Of a DNA stretch of 41,316 nucleotides, positions 1 to 8,380 are shown one piece after another. The notes beneath the pieces are model-generated. The model was not told the DNA's origin, ran no database searches, and saw nothing but the letters and a program-made list of their open reading frames with translations. Source of the DNA: Candidatus Bacteroides pullicola (lineage in GTDB: Bacteria > Bacteroidota > Bacteroidia > Bacteroidales > Bacteroidaceae); NCBI GenBank assembly GCA_019115825.1, contig DXCV01000066.1:1-41316 (forward strand), written 5' to 3'. The first letter of the stretch is position 1; each line of letters opens with the position of its first letter. The translations under genes and the position numbers were made by a program.

Positions 1-308
1 TGGTTGTAGGGACGCTCCTGGTTGTAGGAACGTTCTTGATTATAAGGGCGCTGCGGACGCTCGCCATTCTCGGCGTTCGGATTGAAGCGCGGACGATACG
101 GACGGTCGCTCGAATAAGCGCGTTGCGAACGTCCGGCATTCTCGGCGTTCGGATTGAAGCGCGGACGATACGGGCGAGCATTGCCGTCACGGTTATAGGC
201 TACACGCGTGTAGCCGGTTTCTTTGTTCGTTTGATTCCCCTCATGGTTGGCGCCGGTGCTCTCCGATGAAGAGAAAGCACCCTGCCAGTTTTCGTTTTCT
301 GTTGTCAT
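1..308 (-). CDS. N-terminal part of an RluB-like rRNA pseudouridine synthase (runs off the left edge)
   Basis: Reading the minus strand from the ATG at 308 gives an uninterrupted frame to the window edge, starting MTTENENWQGAFSSSE and passing into low-complexity Arg/Pro/Asn/Tyr-rich sequence with repeated RPYRPRFNPNAEN blocks. The catalytic domain lies outside the window. In Bacteroides genomes a pseudouridine synthase of the RluB/RsuA type with exactly this kind of basic, disordered tail lies directly downstream of purB, so I infer the family from tail composition and neighbour, not from a domain I can see. The tail is probably an RNA-binding extension. The gene follows purB by 58 bp on the same strand with no clear promoter box between, so it is probably co-transcribed. 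The coding frame is solid; the function is likely but not shown. Confidence 0.72.
   Translation of the reverse strand, partial: MTTENENWQGAFSSSESTGANHEGNQTNKETGYTRVAYNRDGNARPYRPRFNPNAENAGRSQRAYSSDRPYRPRFNPNAENGERPQRPYNQERSYNQERPYN
65..173 (-). repeat. Two 37-bp identical in-frame repeats inside the rluB-like tail
   Basis: Positions 65-101 and 137-173 are identical over 37 bp and start 72 bp (24 codons) apart. They encode the repeated RPYRPRFNPNAEN segment, so the tail grows or shrinks by in-frame duplication. Confidence 0.9.
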
Positions 309-366
309 TGTTCTATTCAGCTAATGGCCTCACGGCCTTGTTTATAAAAAAATGAGAATTATAAGT

Positions 367-1713
367 TTACATACCTGTGTAATTGTGCGGCGTGATAACC
401 CGCAACTCCGCCTTGACATCTTCGCTGACATTCAAGCCTTCGATGAAGTCCTTAATGGAAGCCTCGGTGATGGCTTGGTTGGTTCGCGTCAACGCCTTCA
501 AGGCTTCGTAAGGATGCGGATAGCCCTCACGACGCAGGATGGTTTGGATAGCTTCGGCCACCACGCTCCAGCAATTGTCCAAATCGCGGTAGATGGCCGG
601 CTCGTTCAGCAGAAGCTTGCGCAATCCCTTGAGCGAGCTTTGGATGGCAATGAGGATATGGCCGAAAGGCACGCCTACATTGCGCAACACGGTGGAGTCC
701 GTCAAGTCGCGTTGAAGGCGCGATACCGGGAGTTTCACAGCCAAATGGTTCAGCAAGGCATTGGCCACGCCCAGATTGCCCTCGGCATTCTCAAAGTCGA
801 TGGGGTTCACCTTATGGGGCATGGCGCTGGAGCCTACCTCGCCGGCTTTGATTTTCTGTTTGAAATACTCCATCGAGATATATTGCCAGAAGTCGCGATT
901 CATGTCAATCATGATGGTATTGATGCGCTTCAAGGCATCGAACACGGCGGAGAGGTTGTCATAATTGGAAATCTGCGTGGTATATTCCTCACGCTCCAAG
1001 CCGAGCTTCTCAGCCACGAACTTGTTGCCGAACGCCTTCCAGTCGAATGCAGGATAAGCCACATGATGAGCGTTGTAGTTGCCCGTAGCCCCGCCAAACT
1101 TGGCCGTCAACGGACATGATTTGAGCGAAGCCAACTGGCGCTTCAAGCGATAAGCAAAGACCTGAATCTCCTTACCCAGACGGGTAGGCGAAGCTGGTTG
1201 TCCGTGCGTCTTGGCCAGCATTGGGATATTTGCCCACTCTTCAGCATAGGTCTCCAACTGAGCGATAAGTTCCTCCAACTTAGGATAATAGGCTTGTTCC
1301 AAGGCTTCTTTGACCGAAAGGGGGACGGAGGTGTTATTGATATCCTGCGAAGTCAATCCGAAGTGGATGAACTCCTTGTAAGGCTCCATGCCTCCCATCT
1401 TGTCAAACTGTTCTTTCAGGAAATACTCCACGGCCTTCACGTCGTGATTGGTGACGCTCTCAATCTCCTTGATGCGTGCGGCATCGGCTTCGGAAAAATT
1501 GCGGTAAATGTCGCGCAACGTCTCGAACACGCCTTTATCCACGCCTTCCAACTGGGGTAAAGGCAACTCGCACAAGGCAATGAAGTACTCTACTTCCACA
1601 CGCACCCGGTATTTGATGAGTGCAAATTCTGAGAAATAAGAGGCCAAGACATCCGTCTTACCCCTATATCGGCCGTCAATCGGAGAGATTGCGGTTAATA
1701 CATCCAGTTCCAT
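367..1713 (-). CDS. purB: Adenylosuccinate lyase
   Basis: This 448-aa cytosolic enzyme of the fumarase/aspartase superfamily catalyses two fumarate-releasing steps in purine synthesis: SAICAR to AICAR, and adenylosuccinate to AMP. The N-terminus MELDVLTAISPIDGRYRGKT is typical of the longer, gamma-proteobacterial-like PurB group. The superfamily signature GSSAMPHKVNP is intact at about residues 294-304 and includes the mobile catalytic serine. THGQPASPT in the first half matches the substrate-binding His region. Length is normal for this subgroup. It lies 40 bp downstream of nadD, but its own -7 box overlaps the nadD stop codon, so it can probably be transcribed separately as well as by readthrough. 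The rluB-like gene follows. Confidence 0.97.
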   Translation of the reverse strand: MELDVLTAISPIDGRYRGKTDVLASYFSEFALIKYRVRVEVEYFIALCELPLPQLEGVDKGVFETLRDIYRNFSEADAARIKEIESVTNHDVKAVEYFLKEQFDKMGGMEPYKEFIHFGLTSQDINNTSVPLSVKEALEQAYYPKLEELIAQLETYAEEWANIPMLAKTHGQPASPTRLGKEIQVFAYRLKRQLASLKSCPLTAKFGGATGNYNAHHVAYPAFDWKAFGNKFVAEKLGLEREEYTTQISNYDNLSAVFDALKRINTIMIDMNRDFWQYISMEYFKQKIKAGEVGSSAMPHKVNPIDFENAEGNLGVANALLNHLAVKLPVSRLQRDLTDSTVLRNVGVPFGHILIAIQSSLKGLRKLLLNEPAIYRDLDNCWSVVAEAIQTILRREGYPHPYEALKALTRTNQAITEASIKDFIEGLNVSEDVKAELRVITPHNYTGM

Positions 1714-1748
1714 ACGTCGTATTATGTGTGATGATAATTATCAGGGCG

Positions 1749-1756
1749 CAAAATTA
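1749..1756 (-). promoter_or_regulatory. Candidate -7 box for purB
   Basis: The minus strand reads TAATTTTG, matching the Bacteroides TAnnTTTG -7 consensus, 36 bp before the purB ATG. It overlaps the nadD stop codon. A TTTG lies 23 bp upstream, slightly longer than the usual 19-21 bp spacing. Confidence 0.6.
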
Positions 1757-2350
1757 CTCTTTTTTTTGCGAAGTATGCTCAAAGTTTGTGTTTAAAAATA
1801 ATAAAGCTTCCCACACCGCCGGATGAAGGAAATAGCGCACGTCGCGTCCCTCGGCCAAAGCTTGGCGGATGAAGGTGGAGCTGACATCCAACACCGGCGC
1901 CTGCGTCAGGCGGACGTGGGGAGGCAAGGCAGAAGCCTCCACAGGATAACCCGGGCGGGGATAGATGAGCAGATGATGCTCAGCCAGGATGCGCTCCGCC
2001 TCGCGCCAACGGGGGAAACCTGCCCAGTTGTCCGACCCGATAATGAGGTGAAACTCATGCGCGGGATACTCTTCCCTGAGTTTGTCCAGTGTGTGGATGG
2101 TGTAAGACGGTCGCGTCAAGCCAAACTCCACGTCCGAGGCGCGGAAGCACGGATAATCGCCGATGGCCAGACGCACCAAGCGTAGGCGCAACTGATCGTC
2201 CATCAGTTCCTGTCCTTCCTTGAACGGATTGCGGGGAGACACGACAAACCACACCTCGTCCACCTCATCGAACGCGCAAAGCCAGTTGGCCAACGCCAGG
2301 TGTCCGATGTGGATGGGATTGAACGACCCGCTGAACAGTCCTATTCTCAT
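1754..2350 (-). CDS. nadD: Nicotinate-nucleotide adenylyltransferase
   Basis: This 198-aa enzyme transfers AMP from ATP to nicotinate mononucleotide to give deamido-NAD in NAD biosynthesis. The nucleotidyltransferase motif [10 protein letters not shown] is complete at residues 8-17, including both histidines of the HxGH signature. The second family motif SSTFIR (the usual ISSTxIR) is at about 157-162. The length of about 200 residues is standard. Its ATG overlaps the stop of the preceding 71-aa membrane protein gene by 4 bp (ATGA), suggesting translational coupling. It belongs to the minus-strand run yicC - gmk - small membrane gene - nadD - purB. Confidence 0.96.
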   Translation of the reverse strand: MRIGLFSGSFNPIHIGHLALANWLCAFDEVDEVWFVVSPRNPFKEGQELMDDQLRLRLVRLAIGDYPCFRASDVEFGLTRPSYTIHTLDKLREEYPAHEFHLIIGSDNWAGFPRWREAERILAEHHLLIYPRPGYPVEASALPPHVRLTQAPVLDVSSTFIRQALAEGRDVRYFLHPAVWEALLFLNTNFEHTSQKKE

Positions 2351-2562
2351 AACTTCTTGCCTTTCAAGCGAAGCCAGCTCATGATGACATTGCCCGCCGA
2401 AGCCACCATCACCAATGTCATGGCAATAGAGATTACCACTTCCTCATGATATATCGCCACGCCCAAGGCAGCAGCCGCAAAAAGGAACACGATGGCATTG
2501 GCTATCAGCAAGCCCTTGTTCATCTTGCGGCTGAAGTTTTTTCCGCTATAATCTCTTTTCAT
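2347..2562 (-). CDS. Small two-helix membrane protein, function unknown
   Basis: This 71-aa protein starts with a basic, cytosolic-looking segment ([17 protein letters not shown]). Two hydrophobic stretches follow at about residues 18-37 and 43-63, and it ends in the basic tail LRLKGKKL. Positive charge on both ends fits a helical hairpin with both termini in the cytoplasm. I recognise no named family. It is very probably real because it fills the space between gmk (8 bp away) and nadD (4-bp ATGA overlap) with no room for another gene and has no competing long frame. Nothing in the neighbourhood defines its job beyond co-expression with nucleotide and NAD synthesis genes. Confidence 0.8.
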   Translation of the reverse strand: MKRDYSGKNFSRKMNKGLLIANAIVFLFAAAALGVAIYHEEVVISIAMTLVMVASAGNVIMSWLRLKGKKL

Positions 2563-2570
2563 ACCTAAAT

Positions 2571-3140
2571 TCAGTCTTCGTTCAAGAACTCCGTGATGAC
2601 CTGCAACGCCTCGGCCTTGGCCTTCTCCAGGTCGTCATTGATGATGACGCGGTCGAATTTCGGCGCGAAAGTCAACTCGTAAGCAGCCTTGGCCAGACGG
2701 CTCTCGATGACATCTTGTGCATCCGTACCCCGTCCTTCGAGACGCTTGCGCAGCTCTTCTATCGAAGGCGGCTGGATGAAGACGGACAGGGCGCGGTCGC
2801 CGTAAAAATGCTTGATATTGCATCCGCCCACCACGTCCACATCGAAGATGACATTCTCTCCCTCCTGAAGTTGCTTCTCCACCTGAGATTTCAACGTGCC
2901 GTAAAAGCGGTCTTTATACACCTCCTCATACTCCAAGAACTCGCCTGCCTCGATACGTCGGCGGAACTCGTCGGGCGTGAGGAAGAAATATTCCACGCCA
3001 TCGCGCTCCGTGCCGCGTGGCGCGCGGCTAGTGGCGGAGATGGAGAAGGCCAGTCTCAACTGAGGTTGAGTCAAGAGATAATTAATAATCGTGCTCTTGC
3101 CAGAGCCGGAGGGGGCGGAAAAGATGATTAACTTGCTCAT
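2571..3140 (-). CDS. gmk: Guanylate kinase
   Basis: This 189-aa cytosolic kinase phosphorylates GMP to GDP with ATP. The P-loop SAPSGSGKST is at residues 8-17. The GMP-binding segment SATSRAPRGTERDGVEYFFL, about residues 35-54, contains the conserved SxTxRxPRxxExxGxxYxF pattern. EYEEVYKDRFYGT and VIFDVDVVGG follow in family order. Length is near the usual 185-210. It lies 7 bp downstream of yicC, the common yicC-gmk pair of many bacteria, and is read from the promoter in front of yicC. Confidence 0.97.
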   Translation of the reverse strand: MSKLIIFSAPSGSGKSTIINYLLTQPQLRLAFSISATSRAPRGTERDGVEYFFLTPDEFRRRIEAGEFLEYEEVYKDRFYGTLKSQVEKQLQEGENVIFDVDVVGGCNIKHFYGDRALSVFIQPPSIEELRKRLEGRGTDAQDVIESRLAKAAYELTFAPKFDRVIINDDLEKAKAEALQVITEFLNED

Positions 3141-3147
3141 ATTCTGA

Positions 3148-4026
3148 TTACATTACGTTCAACACTTGTTCCTTGATTTGCTCCAGCTCATCTTTCATGC
3201 GCACGACAATCTTTTGCATTTCGGCGTGGTTGGACTTGCTGCCGAGGGTATTGATTTCGCGTCCCATCTCCTGGGCGATGAATCCCAGCTTCTTGCCTTG
3301 GCCGTGTCCGCCCTCCAGCGTCTCGACGAAGTAGCGCAGGTGGTTGGCCAGGCGTTGCTTTTCCTCGTTGATGTCCAGTTTCTCAATGTAATAAATCAGC
3401 TCCTGCTCCAGGCGGTTTTGGTCATAATCCACGCTCAGCGTCTTCTCCAGCGCCTCGGTGATGCGGTCTTTGATTTTGCCCACGCGCTCCAGCTCGTATG
3501 GCTCCACCTCGGCCAGGAGGGCGGAGATGTTGGCAATCTTCTCGCGGAACTTCTTCTCCAGCGCGGCGCCTTCCTGCTTGCGGAAGTCCACCAATGCCCC
3601 GATGGCTTGCTCCACGGCCTGATGGGCCACGGTCCATTCCTCGTCCGTCAGTTCCTGCATCTCGTTCTTGGCCAGCACGTCGGGCAGGCGGAGCAGGGTG
3701 GAGAACCAGTCGGCAGGTTCGGGGATGCCCGTGGCTTGGGAAATCTCGCGGATGCGGTCATAATACGCCTTCGCCAGGCTTTGGTCGATGGGCGTGGCCA
3801 GGTCGGCGCCTTCCTTCTTCTCTATCCAGAGGCTGAAGTCCACCTTGCCGCGCTCCAGGGCACGGGCTATCTCGGCGCGGATTTCCATCTCCTTCTCGCG
3901 GTATTGGGGCGCGATGCGGGCGGACAAATCCAGTGCTTTGCTATTGAGCGATTTTATCTCGACATTGATTCGTTTATCGGGCATTTCCACGGCCGATTTG
4001 CCATAGCCCGTCATGGATTGTATCAT
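3148..4026 (-). CDS. yicC: YicC/YloC-family endoribonuclease
   Basis: The 292-aa protein begins MIQSMTGYGKSAVEM, the nearly invariant N-terminus of the YicC family, and ends with the conserved block QEMGREINTLGSKSNHAEMQ at about residues 248-267. That block is the DUF1732-type C-terminal domain. Known members form ring-shaped oligomers with endoribonuclease activity; in E. coli YicC is linked to decay of the small RNA RyhB. Length matches the family. It is the first gene of the minus-strand operon with gmk 7 bp downstream. A TAATTTTG box about 20 bp before its ATG is a good promoter candidate. Confidence 0.93.
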   Translation of the reverse strand: MIQSMTGYGKSAVEMPDKRINVEIKSLNSKALDLSARIAPQYREKEMEIRAEIARALERGKVDFSLWIEKKEGADLATPIDQSLAKAYYDRIREISQATGIPEPADWFSTLLRLPDVLAKNEMQELTDEEWTVAHQAVEQAIGALVDFRKQEGAALEKKFREKIANISALLAEVEPYELERVGKIKDRITEALEKTLSVDYDQNRLEQELIYYIEKLDINEEKQRLANHLRYFVETLEGGHGQGKKLGFIAQEMGREINTLGSKSNHAEMQKIVVRMKDELEQIKEQVLNVM

Positions 4027-4046
4027 AATGCTTCTTAAGTTTTGCG

Positions 4047-4054
4047 CAAAATTA
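4047..4054 (-). promoter_or_regulatory. Candidate -7 box for the yicC-gmk-nadD operon
   Basis: The minus strand reads TAATTTTG 20 bp before the yicC ATG. No clear -33 TTTG stands at the standard distance. Confidence 0.55.
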
Positions 4055-4086
4055 CACGATTATTTTAATTAATGAAAATAATCCCG

Positions 4087-4094
4087 TACTTTTG
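4087..4094 (+). promoter_or_regulatory. Candidate -7 box for the tsaB-rseP operon
   Basis: TACTTTTG matches TAnnTTTG and faces away from the yicC promoter in the same divergent gap. It implies a leader of roughly 85-90 nt before tsaB. Confidence 0.5.
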
Positions 4095-4188
4095 TAAGCT
4101 GAAACAATGGAAACGCGAAGGAAAGACGTCGGTTTTGCAGACTTTTGACCGCCCCTTTGTTTCGCGAAGGTAATATAATGATATAACT

Positions 4189-4881
4189 ATGTCTTGCATC
4201 TTACATATTGAGACTTCCACCACGGCCTGTTCGGTGGCCGTGAGTGAAGACGGACAGAACATTTTCCGGAAAGAAGAATTGAAAGGCCCCTCCCACTCCA
4301 CCCTGCTGGGCGTGTTTGTGGACGAAGCCCTTTCCTTTGCCGACAGCCATGCCATCCCGCTGGATGCCGTGGCCGTCAGTTGCGGGCCGGGCTCCTACAC
4401 GGGGCTCCGCATCGGCGTGTCCATGGCCAAAGGCGTATGCTACGGTCGTAACCTGAAACTCATCGGCCTGCCCACCTTGGAAGTGATGTGCGTGCCTGTC
4501 TTGCTCTACCACGAAGAACTGCCGGACGATGCCCTGCTCTGCCCGATGATAGACGCGCGCCGCATGGAGGTCTATGCCGCCATCTACGACCGCGCCCTGC
4601 ACCCTGTGCGCCCCATCGGAGCCGACATCGTGGACGAACATTCGTACGCCGAATTTCTGGACAGGCAGCCCGTCTATTTCTTCGGGGACGGGGCGGACAA
4701 GTGCAAGGCGAAAATCACGCACCCCAACGCCCGCTTCATCGACAACATCCGCCCGCTCGCCTCAATGATGTTTCCCTTGGCGGAAAAAGCCATGGCGCAA
4801 GGTAGCTTTGAGGACGTGGCCTATTTCGAACCTTTCTATCTGAAGGAGTTCGTGGCGGGAAAACCAAAGAAGCTTGTTTAA
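4189..4881 (+). CDS. tsaB: tRNA threonylcarbamoyladenosine biosynthesis protein TsaB
   Basis: The 230-aa protein is a member of the ASKHA fold family. It pairs with TsaD and, with TsaE, transfers threonylcarbamoyl onto A37 of ANN-decoding tRNAs in the cytosol. The N-terminus MSCILHIETSTTACSVAV is the family's first strand-turn motif (IETS). HSTLL, SCGPGSYTGLRIGVSMAKG (residues about 64-82) and DARRMEVYAA are also characteristic, and GPGSYTGLR is close to diagnostic. As in other TsaB proteins it lacks the metal-binding HxxxH of TsaD. It opens the long plus-strand operon to rseP. The 97-bp gap to the next gene contains an inverted repeat that begins in the tsaB stop codon. Confidence 0.95.
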   Translation: MSCILHIETSTTACSVAVSEDGQNIFRKEELKGPSHSTLLGVFVDEALSFADSHAIPLDAVAVSCGPGSYTGLRIGVSMAKGVCYGRNLKLIGLPTLEVMCVPVLLYHEELPDDALLCPMIDARRMEVYAAIYDRALHPVRPIGADIVDEHSYAEFLDRQPVYFFGDGADKCKAKITHPNARFIDNIRPLASMMFPLAEKAMAQGSFEDVAYFEPFYLKEFVAGKPKKLV

Positions 4882-4957
4882 TGAAGAATGAAGAATCGCG
4901 CTTCGCGCAAAATGAAGAATTTCCCCCGGTTTATCCATCCATTCTTCATTCTTCATT
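4880..4957. repeat. Perfect 17-bp inverted repeat between tsaB and the DUF4290 gene
   Basis: The arms are 4880-4896 and 4941-4957, perfectly complementary and built from the unit GAAGAAT. A third partial copy lies at 4911-4920. A small CGCG-CTT-CGCG hairpin sits in the loop at 4897-4907. There is no T-tract, and the genes on both sides run in the same direction, so this is more likely an intergenic repeat or mRNA-processing hairpin than a full terminator. Confidence 0.8.
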
Positions 4958-4978
4958 CTTAATTCTTAATTAAAATAT

Positions 4979-5626
4979 ATGCAATACAACACCCAACAAA
5001 AGCGGATGTCCCTGCCAGAGTACGGTCGCAGCATCCAAAACATGGTAGATTATGCGGTATCCATCCCCGATCGCGCCGAGCGCCAGCGTTGCGCCAACAC
5101 CATCATCAACATCATGGGCAATATGTTCCCTCACCTGCGCGACGTGCCTGACTTCAAGCACAAATTGTGGGATCACCTGGCCATCATGTCCGACTTCAAG
5201 CTGGACATCGACTATCCCTACGAAATCATGCGCAAGGAGCGTCTGGATGCCAAGCCAGACCCTATCCCCTATCCGCACACCAGGATACGCTACCGCCACT
5301 ACGGACGTTCGCTGGAGGAGCTCATCGAGAAAGCCTGCGAAATGCCCGAAGGTGAGGAGAAACTCCAGCTCACGGCCCTCATCTGCAACCACATGAAGAA
5401 GGACTACATGACATGGAATAAGGACACCGTGGACGACCGCAAGATTGCTGACGACCTGGCCGAGCTGTCCGAGGGGCGCCTGCAAGTCACGCCCGACATC
5501 CTCCGCGTGATGGACGAGCGCATCAACCGCTATTGCCGCCCCGTCAAAGGCAATTACTCCAACAACAACCGCAACAACAACAATCGCAATAACAACAACC
5601 GCAACAAGAAAGGCGGGAAATACTGA
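4979..5626 (+). CDS. DUF4290 protein with an Asn/Arg-rich tail
   Basis: This 215-aa soluble protein has no signal peptide or membrane segment. I recognise it as the Bacteroidetes DUF4290 family from its sequence (MQYNTQQKRMSLPEYGRSIQ at the N-terminus, then a helical body with NIMGNMFPHLRD and HLAIMSDF) and from its constant place just before murA. No biochemical function is known to me. The last 25 residues are low-complexity NNNRN repeats followed by a basic end, probably disordered and perhaps RNA-contacting. Only 6 bp separate its stop from the murA start, so the two are co-expressed. The ATG at 4979 sits in an AT-rich leader, as usual for this group. Confidence 0.85.
   Translation: MQYNTQQKRMSLPEYGRSIQNMVDYAVSIPDRAERQRCANTIINIMGNMFPHLRDVPDFKHKLWDHLAIMSDFKLDIDYPYEIMRKERLDAKPDPIPYPHTRIRYRHYGRSLEELIEKACEMPEGEEKLQLTALICNHMKKDYMTWNKDTVDDRKIADDLAELSEGRLQVTPDILRVMDERINRYCRPVKGNYSNNNRNNNNRNNNNRNKKGGKY
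5561..5608 (+). repeat. Short tandem repeat coding the Asn-rich tail of the DUF4290 protein
   Basis: About three copies of a 15-nt unit (AACAACAACCGCAAC-like) encode NNNRN blocks. Such in-frame arrays commonly change copy number between strains. Confidence 0.7.
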
Positions 5627-5632
5627 CGGCCT

Positions 5633-6937
5633 ATGGCATCATTCATCATCGAAGGAGGACACAAGCTGGGCGGGGAAATACGTCCACAGGGCGCCAAGAA
5701 CGAGGCGTTGCAGATTATCTGCGCCACGCTGCTCACGCAGGATGAGGTGGTGGTGCGTAATGTGCCCGACATCCTCGACGTGAACAACCTCATACAGCTA
5801 CTGCGCGACATGGGCGTTCAGGTGTCCAAGGAAAGCCCCGACACCTATCGTTTCCAAGCCGCAGACGTGGACTTGAGCTATCTGCAAAGTGACGCTTTCC
5901 TGAAAACATGTGCCAGTCTGCGCGGCTCGGTGATGCTGGTCGGCCCGCTGATTTCCCGCTTCGGAAAAGCTGTCATCTCCAAGCCGGGAGGCGACAAGAT
6001 TGGCCGCAGAAGGCTGGACACGCACTTCATCGGCATCCAGAAATTGGGCGCCAACTTCAACTACAATGCCGACCGCCACGCGTATGAGATAGAAGCCGAG
6101 CGTCTGCGCGGCACCTACATGCTGCTGGACGAGGCCTCCGTCACCGGTACGGCCAACATCATCATGGCGGCGGTACTCGCCGAGGGACGCACCGTCATCT
6201 ACAACGCCGCGTGCGAACCCTATGTGCAGCAACTCTGCCACCTCCTGAGTCGCATGGGAGCCAAGATTTCAGGCATCGCCTCCAATCTCCTGACCATCGA
6301 CGGTGTGGAGTCCCTGCACGGCGCGGAGCACACCATCCTGCCGGATATGATCGAGGTGGGCAGCTTCATCGGTATGGCCGCTATGACCCGCAGTGAGCTG
6401 ACCATCAAGGATGTGTCCTACCCCGACCTGGGCATCATCCCCGAGAGCTTCCGCCGATTGGGCATCCGCCTCGAACAACGGGGAGATGATATTTACGTGC
6501 CTGCCCAGGAGCACTACCGCATCGAGTCGTTCATGGACGGCTCCATCATGACCATCGCCGACGCGCCTTGGCCGGGATTAACGCCCGACCTGCTGAGCGT
6601 GATGCTCGTGGTGGCCACCCAGGCGCAAGGCAGCGTGCTCATCCATCAGAAGATGTTCGAGAGCCGCCTGTTTTTCGTGGACAAACTCATCGACATGGGC
6701 GCACAGATTATCCTCTGCGACCCGCACCGCGCCGTAGTCATCGGCCACGACCATGGCTTCCGTCTGCGGGGTGGAAATATGACGTCGCCGGACATCCGCG
6801 CAGGTATCGCCCTGCTCATCGCCGCGATGAGCGCGGACGGCATCAGCCGCATCCACAACATCGAGCAGATTGACCGCGGCTATCAGGACATCGAACAGCG
6901 ACTGAACGCCATCGGCGCAAGAATCACACGGATATGA
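5633..6937 (+). CDS. murA: UDP-N-acetylglucosamine 1-carboxyvinyltransferase with Asp at the fosfomycin-site cysteine
   Basis: This 434-aa cytosolic enzyme transfers enolpyruvate from PEP to UDP-GlcNAc, the first committed step of peptidoglycan synthesis. The N-terminal GAKNEALQI carries the conserved Lys-Asn pair, and the protein keeps the normal inside-out barrel length. The mobile loop is readable as [21 protein letters not shown]. The residue equivalent to E. coli Cys115 (in PGGCTIG) is Asp here, codon 5993-5995, residue 121. A Cys-to-Asp change at this site is the known basis of intrinsic fosfomycin insensitivity of MurA in, for example, Mycobacterium tuberculosis. The gene is 6 bp after DUF4290 and its stop overlaps the rimM ATG by 4 bp. 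Confidence 0.95.
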   Translation: MASFIIEGGHKLGGEIRPQGAKNEALQIICATLLTQDEVVVRNVPDILDVNNLIQLLRDMGVQVSKESPDTYRFQAADVDLSYLQSDAFLKTCASLRGSVMLVGPLISRFGKAVISKPGGDKIGRRRLDTHFIGIQKLGANFNYNADRHAYEIEAERLRGTYMLLDEASVTGTANIIMAAVLAEGRTVIYNAACEPYVQQLCHLLSRMGAKISGIASNLLTIDGVESLHGAEHTILPDMIEVGSFIGMAAMTRSELTIKDVSYPDLGIIPESFRRLGIRLEQRGDDIYVPAQEHYRIESFMDGSIMTIADAPWPGLTPDLLSVMLVVATQAQGSVLIHQKMFESRLFFVDKLIDMGAQIILCDPHRAVVIGHDHGFRLRGGNMTSPDIRAGIALLIAAMSADGISRIHNIEQIDRGYQDIEQRLNAIGARITRI

Positions 6938-7470
6938 TACGACCGGAGGAAGTATATAAGATAGGTATGTTCAACAAACCGCACGGTATCAGCGGCGAGT
7001 TGCAGTTCACCTTCACGGACGACATCTTCGACCGCGTGGAGGCGGAGTATGTGGTGTGCCCCATGAACGGCATCCTGGTGCCTTTCTTCATCGAGAGCTA
7101 CCGCTTCCGTTCGGATACCACCGCCCTGATGAAGCTCGAAGGCGTAGACACGCAGGAGCAAGCCCGTGCGTTTACCAATACTCCCGTGTACTTCCCCGTG
7201 AAGCACGCGGAGGAGGCCGAGCCGGGCGAACTATCGTGGGATTTCTTCATCGGCTTCCGCGTGGAGGACACCGTGCACGGACATCTGGGCGAAGTCGCCG
7301 ATGTGGACACCTCCACCCCCAATACGCTCTTCATCATTGACCGTGCAGGAGAGGAACTTTTGATGCCCGCCCGCGAGGAGTTTATCCTGGACATCGACAC
7401 CAAGCATCGTGTCATTACTGTTCGCCTGCCCGAAGGATTGATTGACTTGGACGAAGCAGAAGAAACATAA
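6934..7470 (+). CDS. rimM: 16S rRNA processing / ribosome maturation factor RimM
   Basis: This 178-aa protein assists assembly of the 30S head by binding S19 and pre-16S rRNA. The N-terminal RimM domain is recognised by [20 protein letters not shown] (the family's G-x3-K/G-x-HG-x-GE/K pattern) and [13 protein letters not shown]. The C-terminal PRC-barrel is recognised by [24 protein letters not shown] and the final [14 protein letters not shown], where family members have a conserved LIP/MPA-type motif. Length is normal. Its ATG overlaps the murA stop by 4 bp (ATGA). It is 9 bp ahead of the M23 peptidase gene, so the whole set reads as one operon. Confidence 0.94.
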   Translation: MIRPEEVYKIGMFNKPHGISGELQFTFTDDIFDRVEAEYVVCPMNGILVPFFIESYRFRSDTTALMKLEGVDTQEQARAFTNTPVYFPVKHAEEAEPGELSWDFFIGFRVEDTVHGHLGEVADVDTSTPNTLFIIDRAGEELLMPAREEFILDIDTKHRVITVRLPEGLIDLDEAEET

Positions 7471-7479
7471 CACAGAGAT

Positions 7480-8352
7480 ATGGCAACAACAACGAAGAAG
7501 AAAAAAAACCGGAAGCCGTTTTGGAAGGACATCAAGTTCAAGTACCGGCTGACCATCACCAACGAAAATACGTTGGAGGAGGTGGCCAGTCTCTATGTGT
7601 CCAAGCTGAACGGCATCTCCATCCTGCTCTTCACGTTGCTGGGGCTGTTTGTCGTGGCCGCATTGATTGTATCTTTCACCCCGCTGCGCAACTACTTGCC
7701 GGGCTATATGAACAGCGAAGTGCGCGAACAGGTGGTGAACAACGCCTTGCGCGCCGACTCCCTCCTGCAAGTGTTGGAGCGGCAGAATCTCTACGTGATG
7801 AACATCCAGGACATCTTCCGCGGAGACATCAAGACCGATACCGTGCAGAGTATGGATTCGCTCACTCTCCTGCGCGAAGACTCCCTGATGGAGCGCACCC
7901 AGCGCGAAGCCGACTTCCGCAAGAAGTATGAGGAAGCCGAGAAATACAACCTGACGAACATCGCCGCCCGCACCGATGCCGACGGCCTCATCTTCTACCT
8001 GCCTACACGCGGTATGGTGTCCGCTCCCTTCGATGCCGAGGGCAAGCACTTCGGCACGGACATTGCCGCCAATCCCGGCGAGAGCGTATTGGCCACCTTG
8101 GACGGCACGGTCTTGATGAGTACCTACACGGCAGAGACGGGGTATGTCATCGTTGTCCAGCACCGCCAGGACTTCGTGTCCGTCTACAAGCATTGCGGCT
8201 CTCTGCTCAAGGCCGAGGGCGATGCGGTGAAGGGAGGCGAAGCCATCGCCCTGGTGGGCAACACCGGCACGCTGACCACAGGCCCCCACCTGCACTTCGA
8301 GCTTTGGCACCGGGGAAAGGCGGTCAATGCCGAACAATTCATTGTATTCTAA
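7480..8352 (+). CDS. Membrane-anchored M23 (LytM-type) peptidoglycan endopeptidase
   Basis: The 290-aa protein has a very basic cytosolic start (TTTKKKKNRKPFWKD). One transmembrane segment at about residues 46-68 and a periplasmic helical region at about 80-165 follow. The M23 domain covers 175-290. The zinc and catalytic motifs are complete: HFGTD (His190, Asp194), VYKHCG and HLHFE (His270 and His272). It is therefore likely an active metalloendopeptidase that cuts peptide cross-links rather than a degenerate activator. It sits between rimM and dxr in an operon with murA, which suits a wall-remodelling role coordinated with growth. The fold is certain; the exact bond cut is not. Confidence 0.93.
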   Translation: MATTTKKKKNRKPFWKDIKFKYRLTITNENTLEEVASLYVSKLNGISILLFTLLGLFVVAALIVSFTPLRNYLPGYMNSEVREQVVNNALRADSLLQVLERQNLYVMNIQDIFRGDIKTDTVQSMDSLTLLREDSLMERTQREADFRKKYEEAEKYNLTNIAARTDADGLIFYLPTRGMVSAPFDAEGKHFGTDIAANPGESVLATLDGTVLMSTYTAETGYVIVVQHRQDFVSVYKHCGSLLKAEGDAVKGGEAIALVGNTGTLTTGPHLHFELWHRGKAVNAEQFIVF

Positions 8353-8380
8353 GACACATTATATATAATATAAGGTATAT

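Noticed and set aside
36..269. Plus-strand 77-codon frame with repeated ILGVRIEARTIR
   Set aside because: The repeat is the antisense reading of the rluB-like tail repeats.
352..1119. Plus-strand open frame of 255 codons
   Set aside because: Lies antisense to purB, whose motifs are certain; product has no family features. GC-rich codons keep the opposite strand open.
3166..4038. Plus-strand open frame of 290 codons
   Set aside because: Complete antisense shadow of yicC.
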